From the NCBI GenBank assembly GCA_013331215.1, contig DUGU01000008.1:1-10964 (forward strand): 10,964 bases of DNA, in the 5' to 3' direction. The notes under the pieces are model-generated. The model did not search any database. It was not told the DNA's origin and saw only the letters and a program-made list of their open reading frames with translations. The stretch is from Methanoregulaceae archaeon. GTDB taxonomy: Archaea > Halobacteriota > Methanomicrobia > Methanomicrobiales > Methanospirillaceae. The translations under genes were made by a program, and so were the position numbers. This document shows, piece by piece, positions 1-6,215 of the stretch; within the stretch, counting starts at the first letter, position 1, and each line of letters opens with the position of its first letter.

Positions 1-507
1 GACCTCGGCGGGGTGCTCGCCGCGGAGGCCCGGGCGCTCGTCGGGGCCGGAGTCTGCATGCTTCAGATCGACGAGCCGATCCTCTCGACCGGTGCCGCCG
101 ACCCGACGGCCGCCGCCGGAGCCGTTGGCGTGGTGGCCGAGGGCCTCACGGTGCCGGTCGCGCTCCACGCCTGCGGGCCGATCGAGGGCATGATCGACGC
201 CCTGGTGCGGTACCCCGTCCAGATCCTGGACCTCGAGTTCGCAGGCCATCCCGGGAACCTGGAGGTGCTCGGCTCGCGCGAGCTCGGAGAGAAGCGCATC
301 GGGTTCGGCGCCGTCGTCTCGTCCTCGGACGAGGTCGAGAGCGTCGAGACCATCCGCTCCCGGGTCGATCGCGGCGTCGAGGTCTTCGGGCCCGAACGGC
401 TCCTGGTCGACCCCGACTGCGGACTCAGGATGCGCTCGCGCGAGGCCGCGTTCGCCAAAATCTCGCGCATGGTCGAGGCTGTGCGCGTTGTCCGGGCCGG
501 GCTCTGA
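1..507 (+). CDS. Core-MetE methionine synthase (vitamin B12-linked type), 5'-truncated
   Basis: C-terminal 168 residues of a cobalamin-independent-type methionine synthase; the reading frame is open to the left edge, so the true start lies outside the window. It should methylate homocysteine in the cytoplasm. Archaeal short forms lack the N-terminal half of bacterial MetE and are known, in the cases studied, to take the methyl group from methylcobalamin or a corrinoid protein rather than folate. All expected metal ligands are visible: HAC at 166-174 (His and Cys), a Glu in LDLEF at 235-237, and the Cys of DPDCGL at 418-420. The spacings (about 23 residues His to Glu, 82 Cys to Cys) match E. 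coli MetE (24 and 83). The IDEP motif at 67-78 is also family-typical. Stop codon TGA at 505-507. The next plus-strand gene starts 130 nt later with its own promoter. The related uroporphyrinogen decarboxylase/MtaA fold is the alternative, but DPDCGL favours MetE. Confidence 0.85.
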   Translation, partial: DLGGVLAAEARALVGAGVCMLQIDEPILSTGAADPTAAAGAVGVVAEGLTVPVALHACGPIEGMIDALVRYPVQILDLEFAGHPGNLEVLGSRELGEKRIGFGAVVSSSDEVESVETIRSRVDRGVEVFGPERLLVDPDCGLRMRSREAAFAKISRMVEAVRVVRAGL

Positions 508-519
508 CTGCCCGCCGCT

Positions 520-599
520 CCCGGTTCGGGCCGTGCCGGGACATTCCGGCTCGCGTCCATCTCCGGCACGTCCCTCGGGACGGGACTGCGTCTGTCCCG
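520..599. repeat. Cluster of inverted repeats in the metE-NUDIX gap
   Basis: This gap carries consecutive dyads: CCCG/CGGG at 520-523 and 527-530 (3-nt loop); CGTGCCGG at 532-539 with its exact complement CCGGCACG at 563-570 (23-nt spacer); CGTCCC-TC-GGGACG at 569-582, a perfect 6-bp dyad; and CGGGAC at 581-586 with GTCCCG at 594-599. The last two share the GGGAC segment, so if transcribed they would be mutually exclusive hairpins. The cluster ends about 10 nt before the TATA box of the NUDIX gene. It could be a 3' end structure for the methionine synthase transcript or an operator region; no oligo-T tract follows. The dyads are read directly from the sequence; the function is unknown. Confidence 0.6.
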
Positions 600-601
600 G
601 G

Positions 602-613
602 CGCGGGCTATAT
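602..613 (+). promoter_or_regulatory. TATA/BRE promoter of the NUDIX gene (leaderless)
   Basis: TATAT at 609-613 follows a purine/GC-rich BRE-like stretch. Its centre (611) lies 27 nt before the ATG at 638, the usual archaeal distance to the transcription start, so transcription should begin at or next to the start codon. Only a weak AGGA (627-630) precedes the ATG, in keeping with a leaderless mRNA. Confidence 0.6.
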
Positions 614-637
614 CAGTTTTGCCGATCAGGATCGTGC

Positions 638-1048
638 ATGGACAGGGATCCCGGCGGCCCGCTGAACCTCGCTGCCCACGCGGTAATCACGGACCGGCGC
701 GGGCGCCTGCTCCTTCTTCGACGGCCCGGGACGAGCGAATACAACTCCGGGCGGTGGGAGTTCCCGGGGGGTTCGATCGGCCCCGGCGAGGGAGTCCGTG
801 ACGCCCTTGTGCGCGAGGTCAGAGAAGAGACGGGCCTCGATGTCAAGTCCGGCCGGCTGCTCGGCGCGGGGGACCAGAATCGTCGCTATGGGCGCGTGGT
901 TCACCTGGTCCTCGCCGCCGCCGCGCCGAACCGGGAGGTCGTACTCTCCGAGGAGCACGACGCCTTCCGCTGGGTCACGCCGAAAGGGCTCGCCGAGCTC
1001 CCGCTCTCGGATTGGATGGAGGGCTGGTACGGGGCGCAACGGGAGTGA
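638..1048 (+). CDS. NUDIX hydrolase (MutT-like)
   Basis: 136-residue single-domain NUDIX protein, normal length for the family. The complete Nudix box GX5EX7REUXEEXGU spans residues 45-67: G45, E51, R59-E60, E63-E64 and G66 are all present, so Mg-dependent hydrolysis of a nucleoside diphosphate linked to another moiety is expected in the cytoplasm. The preceding strand and the WEFPGG turn (40-45) resemble MutT/8-oxo-dGTPase and ADP-ribose pyrophosphatase relatives, but the substrate cannot be read from sequence. The ATG at 638 was chosen because homology begins only about ten residues later and a TATA box sits 27 nt upstream. The frame is open further upstream, to a TTG at 488, but the added residues are low-complexity and include the promoter. 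The gene ends 11 nt before the convergent response-regulator stop. Possible roles are nucleotide-pool sanitation or NAD/ADP-ribose turnover. Confidence 0.9.
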   Translation: MDRDPGGPLNLAAHAVITDRRGRLLLLRRPGTSEYNSGRWEFPGGSIGPGEGVRDALVREVREETGLDVKSGRLLGAGDQNRRYGRVVHLVLAAAAPNREVVLSEEHDAFRWVTPKGLAELPLSDWMEGWYGAQRE

Positions 1049-1059
1049 CGGGCAGGCGC

Positions 1060-1497
1060 TCACTCCGTTGCCGGACCGCCGTCGGGGGGGCGGTTGATCA
1101 GCTGCCAGTAGCAGCCGATCTCGCGGATCACGTCGGCAAACCGGTCGAACTCGACCGGCTTGACGATGTAGCTGTTCACGCCGAGGCCGTAGCTGAGCGC
1201 GATATCCCGCTCCTCTGCCGACGAGGAGAAGACCACCACCGGGATCTCGCGGAGGGACGCGTCCTCCTTGATCTGTCGGAGCACCTCGAGGCCACCCACC
1301 TTGGGCAGTTTCAGGTCGAGCAAAATGACGCGCGGGCGCATCTTCTCCTCGAAGAGGGCGTCCAGCGCCTCCTGTCCGTCCCACACCACCCTGACCCGGC
1401 TGTGGATGTTCGACCATTCGAAGACATGGAGGATCAGCTCCACGTCGTGCGGGTTGTCCTCAACCAGCAGGATATCCTTCTCCCCGTTCAGTTCCAT
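1060..1497 (-). CDS. Single-domain response regulator (Rcp1/CheY-like)
   Basis: 145-residue receiver domain with no DNA-binding or enzymatic output domain. Key residues are present: acidic pocket E13-D14 (VEDN), phospho-acceptor D61 (LLDLKLP), the switch Ser in VFSSS (about S91), and K113 in YIVKP. It should accept phosphate from the kinase encoded immediately upstream and act through protein-protein contacts. Pairing of a Cph1-like kinase with a stand-alone receiver is known from Cph1-Rcp1, and the long insert before the SYIVKP segment is of that type. The ATG at 1497 was chosen because AGAGGA (1504-1509) stands 6 nt before it; an ATG at 1503 and a GTG at 1512 are in frame but have no properly spaced ribosome site. 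The start lies 38 nt inside the kinase gene, indicating translational coupling. The target is unknown. Confidence 0.92.
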   Translation of the reverse strand: MELNGEKDILLVEDNPHDVELILHVFEWSNIHSRVRVVWDGQEALDALFEEKMRPRVILLDLKLPKVGGLEVLRQIKEDASLREIPVVVFSSSAEERDIALSYGLGVNSYIVKPVEFDRFADVIREIGCYWQLINRPPDGGPATE

Positions 1498-4180
1498 CGT
1501 CATTCCTCTCACTCAGTGTGAAGAAAAAGGTTGTTCCCCGTCCCGGCTCGGATTCGACCCAGCACCGGCCCCCGTGCCGCTCGATGATCCGCTGCACGAT
1601 CGCGAGGCCGACCCCCGTCCCCTCGTACTCGCGTGCGTCGTGGAGCCGGTGGAAGACCTGGAAGAGCGTCTTGGCGTACTTCTGGTCGAAGCCGACGCCG
1701 TTGTCGCGTACATAGTAGACCGGGCCGCCCGTCTCCTCGGAGGACCCGATCTCGATCTCGGCGACCTCGCGATTCCGCGTGAACTTGAGCGCGTTCCCGA
1801 TCAGGTTCGCAAAAACCTGTTTCAACAGGGCCGGATCCGCCCGGCAGGAGGCGAGATCGCCGACCGTGACCCGGACGTCGCGTCCCTGCCGTTCGCCGGC
1901 GAGGTCGTCGAGCACCTCGGCCACGAGCACGGCCGGGTCGATCTTCCGGATGGCCAGAGCCTGCCTGCCGGTCCGCGAGAAGTTCAGCAGGTCGTCGATC
2001 AGCCGGGCCATCCGACGTGCGTTCTGGCTGATCTGGTTGAGATAGCGCTTCCCCGAGCCGGTCAGTTCGGGCTGATGCTCGTGCAGCAGGATGTAGGTAT
2101 AGCCGTCGATCGCCCGCAGGGGCGACCGCAGGTCGTGGGAGACCGTGTAGGTGAACGACTCGAGCTCGCGGTTCGCGGCGGCCAGGTCCTCGGTCCGCTT
2201 GCGCACCCGCTCTTCGAGCTCGGCGTAGAGCTGGCGGTTCTCATCCTCGGCCTCTTTGAGTCGCGTGATGTCGTTGCCGACACAGAGGATCCCGAGCGGG
2301 CTCCCGTCATCCCCGAAGATTGCGCGGTTGGTCCAGGAGATGTACGCAGGCGTCCCGTCCTTGCGGACGTTCTCGTTCTGGTTGACCGTGTAAGCGGTCG
2401 GGTCGCGTGAGATCGTATGCACCAGGTCACCGGTCCGCCTGCCCTCGCTGTCGATCTGGGGGACGATCGTCCCGACCACGTCGCGGCCCAGGAGCTCGCC
2501 GGTGTCATATCCGAAGAACCGCTCGGCGAACTCGTTCACGTACCAGATGGTGCCGTCGGGGCCGAGACGCAGGATGATCGAGTTCGCGTCCTCGACGAGC
2601 TGCCGGTACTTCTCCTCGCTCTCGCGGAGCGCGGCCTCGTTTCGCTTCCGGTCGGTCACGTCCTGGCCGGCCGCGTAATACCCCGTGACCCGGTCGAGGT
2701 CCGGGTCCATGATCGGCATCGTCCTGTGGCTGACCCACCGGACCTCTCCCTCGCTCGAGAGGATTCGGAACTCGCTCTCATGCGGCTGGTTGACCTTCAC
2801 GGCCTCGATATGCCGCGCGAGAATAGTGCGATCCTCGGGGTGAACGATCTGCCCCCATCCGCCGATCGCAATGAGCTGGTCGAACGTGTAGCCGCAGATC
2901 CGTTCGGGGGCGCCGGCGGACCAGACGGGACGCCACTCTTCGTCATGGTTGAGCGCCTCGCAGTAGGCGTAGTCAGAGATCAGGTCGAGCGTCCTTCGGT
3001 ACCGGTCCTCGCTCTCGGAGAGCTTCGCCTCGTGCCGCTGGAGCTGCTCGATCGTCTCCTTGAGCCGCCCGATCATGGTGGCGATGGATGTTTGGAGGAC
3101 CGTAACCTCGCGGGCCGTGCTTGGCGAGATCGGATGGTCGAGGTCGCCCTGCGCGATCGCATCGACATCCCCGACGAGCCCGCGGAGCGGGCTGGTGAGG
3201 CGACCCGAGACGATTCCTGCCGTCACGAGCCCGATCAGGAGCGCGGCGAACGCGGCAAGGACGTGGAACCCCACGAGGTCGGAGAGGGCCTGCTCAAGCG
3301 GGCGGCTGCTGTAGGTCAACTCGGCGACCATCGAGAGATCGGAGCCGTAATCCTCGTCCTTGAGGTTGATGTACTTGTACCGCACCTTGTTGCCCGTGGC
3401 CGGATCGATCCAGTCGAAGCCGGTCTTGGTCTCGATCACGCGGCCGAGCCGGTCCTTGAGCTCGGCGTCGGGCCTGAAGGAGCTGTTCCCGACCTGACGC
3501 TTGAACTGGGTGAACAGCCGGGCGTCCTCGAGGTAGGGGTTCAGGGACTTGATGTCCTTGATCGTCTCCGTGTACGTGAGGCGCTGGCGCTCGGACTTGA
3601 ACTTATCTCCGATCAGGCCGAGCTCGAGGATGTACCGGTGGTCGGCTGTCGGGGCATAAGCGTACTTGCGGAGAATATTCGACCCGGTCTCTCGGACCAC
3701 GCGATCGGGGTAGAAACCGCTGGTATTCCGTATCCCATCCAGGTAATGGGCGAAGTCGGGCTCGGTGCCGAAGTCGAGGTCCTGGTCGGGCGGGTAGGTC
3801 GTGAACTCGACCATGTTCGACGCGTTGATCACGTAGAGGTCCATCGTGTCGTGAAAGACATCGTGTTTGATCGCCGTCAGGTTCATGACCGAGGGGTCCC
3901 GCCCGGCTCGCTCGTACCCGTTGGCGAACTCCGCGAGCCCCTGCTCCATCTCCCCGTTCATCGTGTTGTCGAAGAGCTTGAGCCCCTCGTCGACCAGCAT
4001 GATCGAGTTGTTCAGGTCGATCTCGGTCTGCTCCTCGAGCAGCCGCTGGTGGTTCCGGAGGTTTGATTCTGCGATCGAGTAGTCCACGAGCGTAATCCCG
4101 ACGACGACCAGCACGATCAGGGCGACTATGAAGACGAAGAGTGTCAGCGAGAAGGGTCGAGATCGAAGGGAGAGCGGCAT
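1460..4180 (-). CDS. Membrane sensor histidine kinase, Cache-HAMP-PAS-PAS-HisKA-HATPase
   Basis: 906-residue sensor kinase. In order: short cytoplasmic N-terminus, transmembrane helix about 11-33, extracellular Cache-like sensor domain about 34-300 (segments DLYVINA at 114-120 and YILELGL at 183-189 are typical), second helix about 304-325, HAMP about 326-380, PAS 1 about 388-512, PAS 2 about 518-642, coiled coil about 643-675, HisKA with H682 in VSHDLRSPLR, and an ATPase domain with N796 in the N box (NLIGNALKF), DNGVGFD at 826-832 and GTGVGLA at 854-860. All catalytic residues are present, so it should be active. The dimerization/ATPase part resembles phytochrome-type kinases. A small ligand bound outside the cell presumably controls transfer to the overlapping receiver gene. 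The first Met is supported by the adjacent membrane helix; GGGGGTT precedes it as a weak ribosome site. The ligand is unknown. Confidence 0.93.
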   Translation of the reverse strand: MPLSLRSRPFSLTLFVFIVALIVLVVVGITLVDYSIAESNLRNHQRLLEEQTEIDLNNSIMLVDEGLKLFDNTMNGEMEQGLAEFANGYERAGRDPSVMNLTAIKHDVFHDTMDLYVINASNMVEFTTYPPDQDLDFGTEPDFAHYLDGIRNTSGFYPDRVVRETGSNILRKYAYAPTADHRYILELGLIGDKFKSERQRLTYTETIKDIKSLNPYLEDARLFTQFKRQVGNSSFRPDAELKDRLGRVIETKTGFDWIDPATGNKVRYKYINLKDEDYGSDLSMVAELTYSSRPLEQALSDLVGFHVLAAFAALLIGLVTAGIVSGRLTSPLRGLVGDVDAIAQGDLDHPISPSTAREVTVLQTSIATMIGRLKETIEQLQRHEAKLSESEDRYRRTLDLISDYAYCEALNHDEEWRPVWSAGAPERICGYTFDQLIAIGGWGQIVHPEDRTILARHIEAVKVNQPHESEFRILSSEGEVRWVSHRTMPIMDPDLDRVTGYYAAGQDVTDRKRNEAALRESEEKYRQLVEDANSIILRLGPDGTIWYVNEFAERFFGYDTGELLGRDVVGTIVPQIDSEGRRTGDLVHTISRDPTAYTVNQNENVRKDGTPAYISWTNRAIFGDDGSPLGILCVGNDITRLKEAEDENRQLYAELEERVRKRTEDLAAANRELESFTYTVSHDLRSPLRAIDGYTYILLHEHQPELTGSGKRYLNQISQNARRMARLIDDLLNFSRTGRQALAIRKIDPAVLVAEVLDDLAGERQGRDVRVTVGDLASCRADPALLKQVFANLIGNALKFTRNREVAEIEIGSSEETGGPVYYVRDNGVGFDQKYAKTLFQVFHRLHDAREYEGTGVGLAIVQRIIERHGGRCWVESEPGRGTTFFFTLSERNDDGTERGEGYPAG
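1504..1509 (-). promoter_or_regulatory. Shine-Dalgarno site setting the response regulator start
   Basis: AGAGGA on the minus strand, 6 nt before the ATG at 1497, inside the end of the kinase gene. It decides between three in-frame start candidates (1512, 1503 and 1497) in favour of the last. Confidence 0.55.
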
Positions 4181-4186
4181 GGCAAC

Positions 4187-4200
4187 CCCCGATGCAGGGG
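4187..4200 (-). promoter_or_regulatory. Small GC hairpin in the kinase 5' leader
   Basis: CCCC and GGGG flank a 6-nt loop just before the kinase start codon. On the mRNA the GGGG arm is part of the only Shine-Dalgarno-like run (GGGGGTT), so pairing could hide it. The stem is only 4 bp; chance occurrence is possible in such GC-rich DNA. Confidence 0.25.
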
Positions 4201-4220
4201 ATAGCAGATATTCGGGCTCC

Positions 4221-4230
4221 TCATAAAAAG
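4221..4230 (-). promoter_or_regulatory. TATA-like promoter of the kinase operon
   Basis: On the minus strand the sequence reads CTTTTTATGA, an AT-rich TATA-like box in a GC-rich context. Its centre (about 4226) predicts transcription from about 4199, giving a leader of roughly 20 nt before the ATG at 4180. The candidate BRE overlaps the edge of the dyad at 4233-4256. Confidence 0.45.
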
Positions 4231-4232
4231 AA

Positions 4233-4256
4233 CCTTCCGATTACTATTTCGGAGGG
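4233..4256. promoter_or_regulatory. Dyad operator candidate between the divergent promoters
   Basis: CCTTCCGA (4233-4240) and TCGGAGGG (4249-4256) are complementary at 7 of 8 positions around an AT-rich 8-bp spacer. The dyad lies directly upstream of the kinase TATA-like box, where TFB would bind, and about 23 bp upstream of the TATA box of the HTH-PAS gene. This placement suits a site for a dimeric winged-helix regulator acting on both promoters; the protein encoded next door is the obvious candidate. Function is inferred. Confidence 0.5.
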
Positions 4257-4278
4257 AGTCGATTGACAATTCACTTAC

Positions 4279-4287
4279 TATATATAT
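4279..4287 (+). promoter_or_regulatory. TATA box of the HTH-PAS gene (leaderless)
   Basis: TATATATAT is the clearest TATA box in the window. Its centre (4283) is 26 nt before the ATG at 4309, so transcription should start at the start codon. No Shine-Dalgarno sequence lies before the ATG, in agreement with a leaderless mRNA. Confidence 0.75.
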
Positions 4288-4308
4288 GTCCGTGATGCAG
4301 TATACCTC

Positions 4309-6108
4309 ATGGGCCTTGAAGAGGACCGGGCCATCGCCCGGAAGATCCGGACGCTCCTCAAGGCGCACCCGAAGGGACTGATCATCACCGAGATCTCGCA
4401 ACGGCTCGGGATCAACCGGAACTCGGCAGCCAAGTACCTCGAGATCCTGCTCTTCACGGGCCAGGTTGAGGTCCGGCAGATCGGGATGGCGAAGATCTAC
4501 ACGGTCTCTCAGCGGGTGCCGCTCTCGGGTCTCCTTCGATTCGCTCGCGAACAGATCGTGGTTGTGGACGACGAGGGAAGGATCATCCAGGTAAACGACC
4601 GCCTGCTCGACTTCTGGCAGCTCCCGCGCGAGGGCCTCCTCGGTGAGCGCTTCGACCGGGTCGACCTCGCTCCGCTCCGAGGGCTGGTCCTGCCGCCGGC
4701 CGACGGCAATGGCGAGGCCGAACGGCGCGACCTCTCCTTCGAGTACAGCGGGCGGACCGTCCACTGCAGAGTCTCGTTGATCCCGACCGTCTTCGAGGAC
4801 GGTGGCAACGGCTGCACCGTGATCATCGAGGATGTGACGGCCGAACGGGCGTACGAACGGCAGATCGCCGAGAACGAGGCGCGCTACCGTGCGGTGGTCG
4901 AGGACCAGACCGAGCTGATCGCGCGGCACCGGCCGGACCTGACGGTCACCTTCGCAAACGAGGCCTGCCTTCGGTTCTTCGGAGCCGACCCGGTTGGTAT
5001 CGGGACCATGGACGCCGCAACGACTATGCCGCCGGACGACATTCGCGGGATCATCGATGCCCGAAAGGATCAGACTCCAGGATCCCCCGTCGCGCACTAC
5101 CTCCACCAGGTCCGCAACCGGAACGGCGAGCTCCGCTGGCTCGAATGGTCCGATCGAGCCCTCTTCGGCCCCGACGGCACGGTCAGCGAATACCAGCTGG
5201 TCGGCCGGGACGTGACCGAGGACCACGAGCGCCGGCGCGAGCTCCTGGTCAAGGAATCCGCGATCGCTGCGTCGGTCGATGGGATCGCTATCATCGACCC
5301 CGACGGCAATATAGAGTACGTCAATCGGGCGTTTGCGACCATGTTCGGCTACCTCGATCCCGGCGAGCTCGCCGGGCGCCCGTACGTGGAGCTCGCCCAG
5401 GGCGACCTCGTTCTCGGCGGCATCATTGCCGAACTCGAGGCGAAGCTCATCCGTGACGGCCATTGGTTCGGGGAGGTCCGGTGCCTGCGACGCGACGGAC
5501 GCGCATTCCCGGCCCAGCTCTCGGCCTCGGTGGCGTCCGACCATGACGGGCAACTCCTCTGCATCCTTCTTTCGGTCGTCGACGTTACCGAGCGGCGGCA
5601 GACCGAAGAGGCGCTCAAACTGAGCCGCGGCAAGCTCCAGGAGGCGATCGAGTTCATGCCCGACGCGACCTTCATCGTGGACCGCGAGCGGCAGGTCGTC
5701 GCCTGGAACCGGGCCATGGAGACCCTGACCGGCATTCCACGAGAGGAGGTGATGGGGACGCGCGACTACGGGCGCGCCTTCGTGAAGTTCGATGGCACCT
5801 TCCCGGTCCTTGTCGACCTCCTCGATCTCTCGACGGAGGAACTTGCTCGTACCTATCAAGGCGTACGTCGGTTCGGCGAGACTCTCTACTTCGAGACCCC
5901 GGTCCCCTCGCTCCGCGGCGGGCGGGGAGGGCACCTCTGGGGGAAAGCCTCCCCCCTCTCCGACCGCGACGGGAGCGAGATCGGGGCGATCCAGACCCTG
6001 CGCGATATCTCGGACTGGAAGCGGGCCGAGGAGGCCTACCGGAGCGCCCTGCAGCGCGAGAACCGGCTCCGGCGTCTTGACGGGGACGGCGAGGGACTGT
6101 CGACCTGA
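4309..6108 (+). CDS. Winged-helix protein with four PAS domains, no kinase
   Basis: 599-residue cytoplasmic protein. Residues 7-66 form a winged-helix DNA-binding domain: helix 7-19, helix 26-33, recognition helix about 36-49 (NRNSAAKYLEIL), and a wing ending in KIYTVS. Four PAS domains follow: about 75-177, 188-305 (ending LVGRDVTE), 312-428 (ending VVDVTERR) and 440-570 (ending LRDISDWK), the last three linked by short helices. The protein ends about 30 residues after the last PAS; there is no HisKA, ATPase, GGDEF or other output domain and no membrane helix. This HTH-plus-PAS layout is, from general knowledge, common in Methanomicrobiales, sometimes with a kinase attached. It most likely works as a one-component sensor-regulator. 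It is divergent from the kinase/receiver operon, with a dyad between. The start is fixed by the TATA box 26 nt upstream. Bound cofactors cannot be told from sequence. Confidence 0.88.
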   Translation: MGLEEDRAIARKIRTLLKAHPKGLIITEISQRLGINRNSAAKYLEILLFTGQVEVRQIGMAKIYTVSQRVPLSGLLRFAREQIVVVDDEGRIIQVNDRLLDFWQLPREGLLGERFDRVDLAPLRGLVLPPADGNGEAERRDLSFEYSGRTVHCRVSLIPTVFEDGGNGCTVIIEDVTAERAYERQIAENEARYRAVVEDQTELIARHRPDLTVTFANEACLRFFGADPVGIGTMDAATTMPPDDIRGIIDARKDQTPGSPVAHYLHQVRNRNGELRWLEWSDRALFGPDGTVSEYQLVGRDVTEDHERRRELLVKESAIAASVDGIAIIDPDGNIEYVNRAFATMFGYLDPGELAGRPYVELAQGDLVLGGIIAELEAKLIRDGHWFGEVRCLRRDGRAFPAQLSASVASDHDGQLLCILLSVVDVTERRQTEEALKLSRGKLQEAIEFMPDATFIVDRERQVVAWNRAMETLTGIPREEVMGTRDYGRAFVKFDGTFPVLVDLLDLSTEELARTYQGVRRFGETLYFETPVPSLRGGRGGHLWGKASPLSDRDGSEIGAIQTLRDISDWKRAEEAYRSALQRENRLRRLDGDGEGLST

Positions 6109-6147
6109 CCGTCCGGAGCGGCCCGAGGCGCCCGTTTCCGCCGCACG

Positions 6148-6157
6148 TTCATATACC
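6148..6157 (+). promoter_or_regulatory. TATA-like promoter of the universal stress protein gene
   Basis: TTCATATACC stands in GC-rich DNA between the HTH-PAS stop (6108) and the stress protein start (6216). Its centre predicts transcription from about 6180, giving a leader of about 36 nt that contains the Shine-Dalgarno site at 6202-6207. Confidence 0.5.
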
Positions 6158-6201
6158 TGTGTCGCCCTATCGTTGTAGCAGCGTTCAGCCCCCCGGATAT
6201 C

Positions 6202-6207
6202 GAGGTG
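6202..6207 (+). promoter_or_regulatory. Shine-Dalgarno site fixing a GTG start
   Basis: GAGGTG, a full match to the archaeal anti-Shine-Dalgarno core, 8 nt before GTG at 6216. It selects this GTG over an upstream in-frame start at 6159, which lies within the probable promoter and leader. Confidence 0.7.
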
Positions 6208-6215
6208 CCAGTCCA

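Noticed and set aside
520..545. Possible T-arm of a tRNA (GGTTCGGGCC)
   Set aside because: The segment resembles a T-loop only in GGTTCG; there is no acceptor, anticodon or D arm at the right distances.
488..637. N-terminal extension of the NUDIX protein starting at TTG 488
   Set aside because: It would overlap the end of the methionine synthase frame, run through the hairpin cluster and TATA box, and encode low-complexity Pro/Arg/Gly residues outside the NUDIX fold.
1268..2410. Plus-strand open frame of 380 codons across the receiver/kinase junction
   Set aside because: Antisense to the receiver and the kinase ATPase domain, with no family features.
2417..4066. Long plus-strand open frame of 549 codons opposite the histidine kinase
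   Set aside because: It is antisense to a kinase with complete catalytic motifs; its product is rich in Val, Asp, Arg, Glu and Leu with no recognisable domain. In GC-rich genomes the opposite strand often stays open in this way.
4144..5934. Minus-strand open frame of 596 codons opposite the HTH-PAS gene
   Set aside because: It covers the divergent promoter region and the start of the kinase gene and is antisense to four recognisable PAS domains. No domain or ribosome site supports it.
6159..6215. Nineteen-residue N-terminal extension of the stress protein
   Set aside because: UspA homology starts right at the GTG at 6216, which has a perfect GAGGTG site; the extension begins almost on the TATA-like box.
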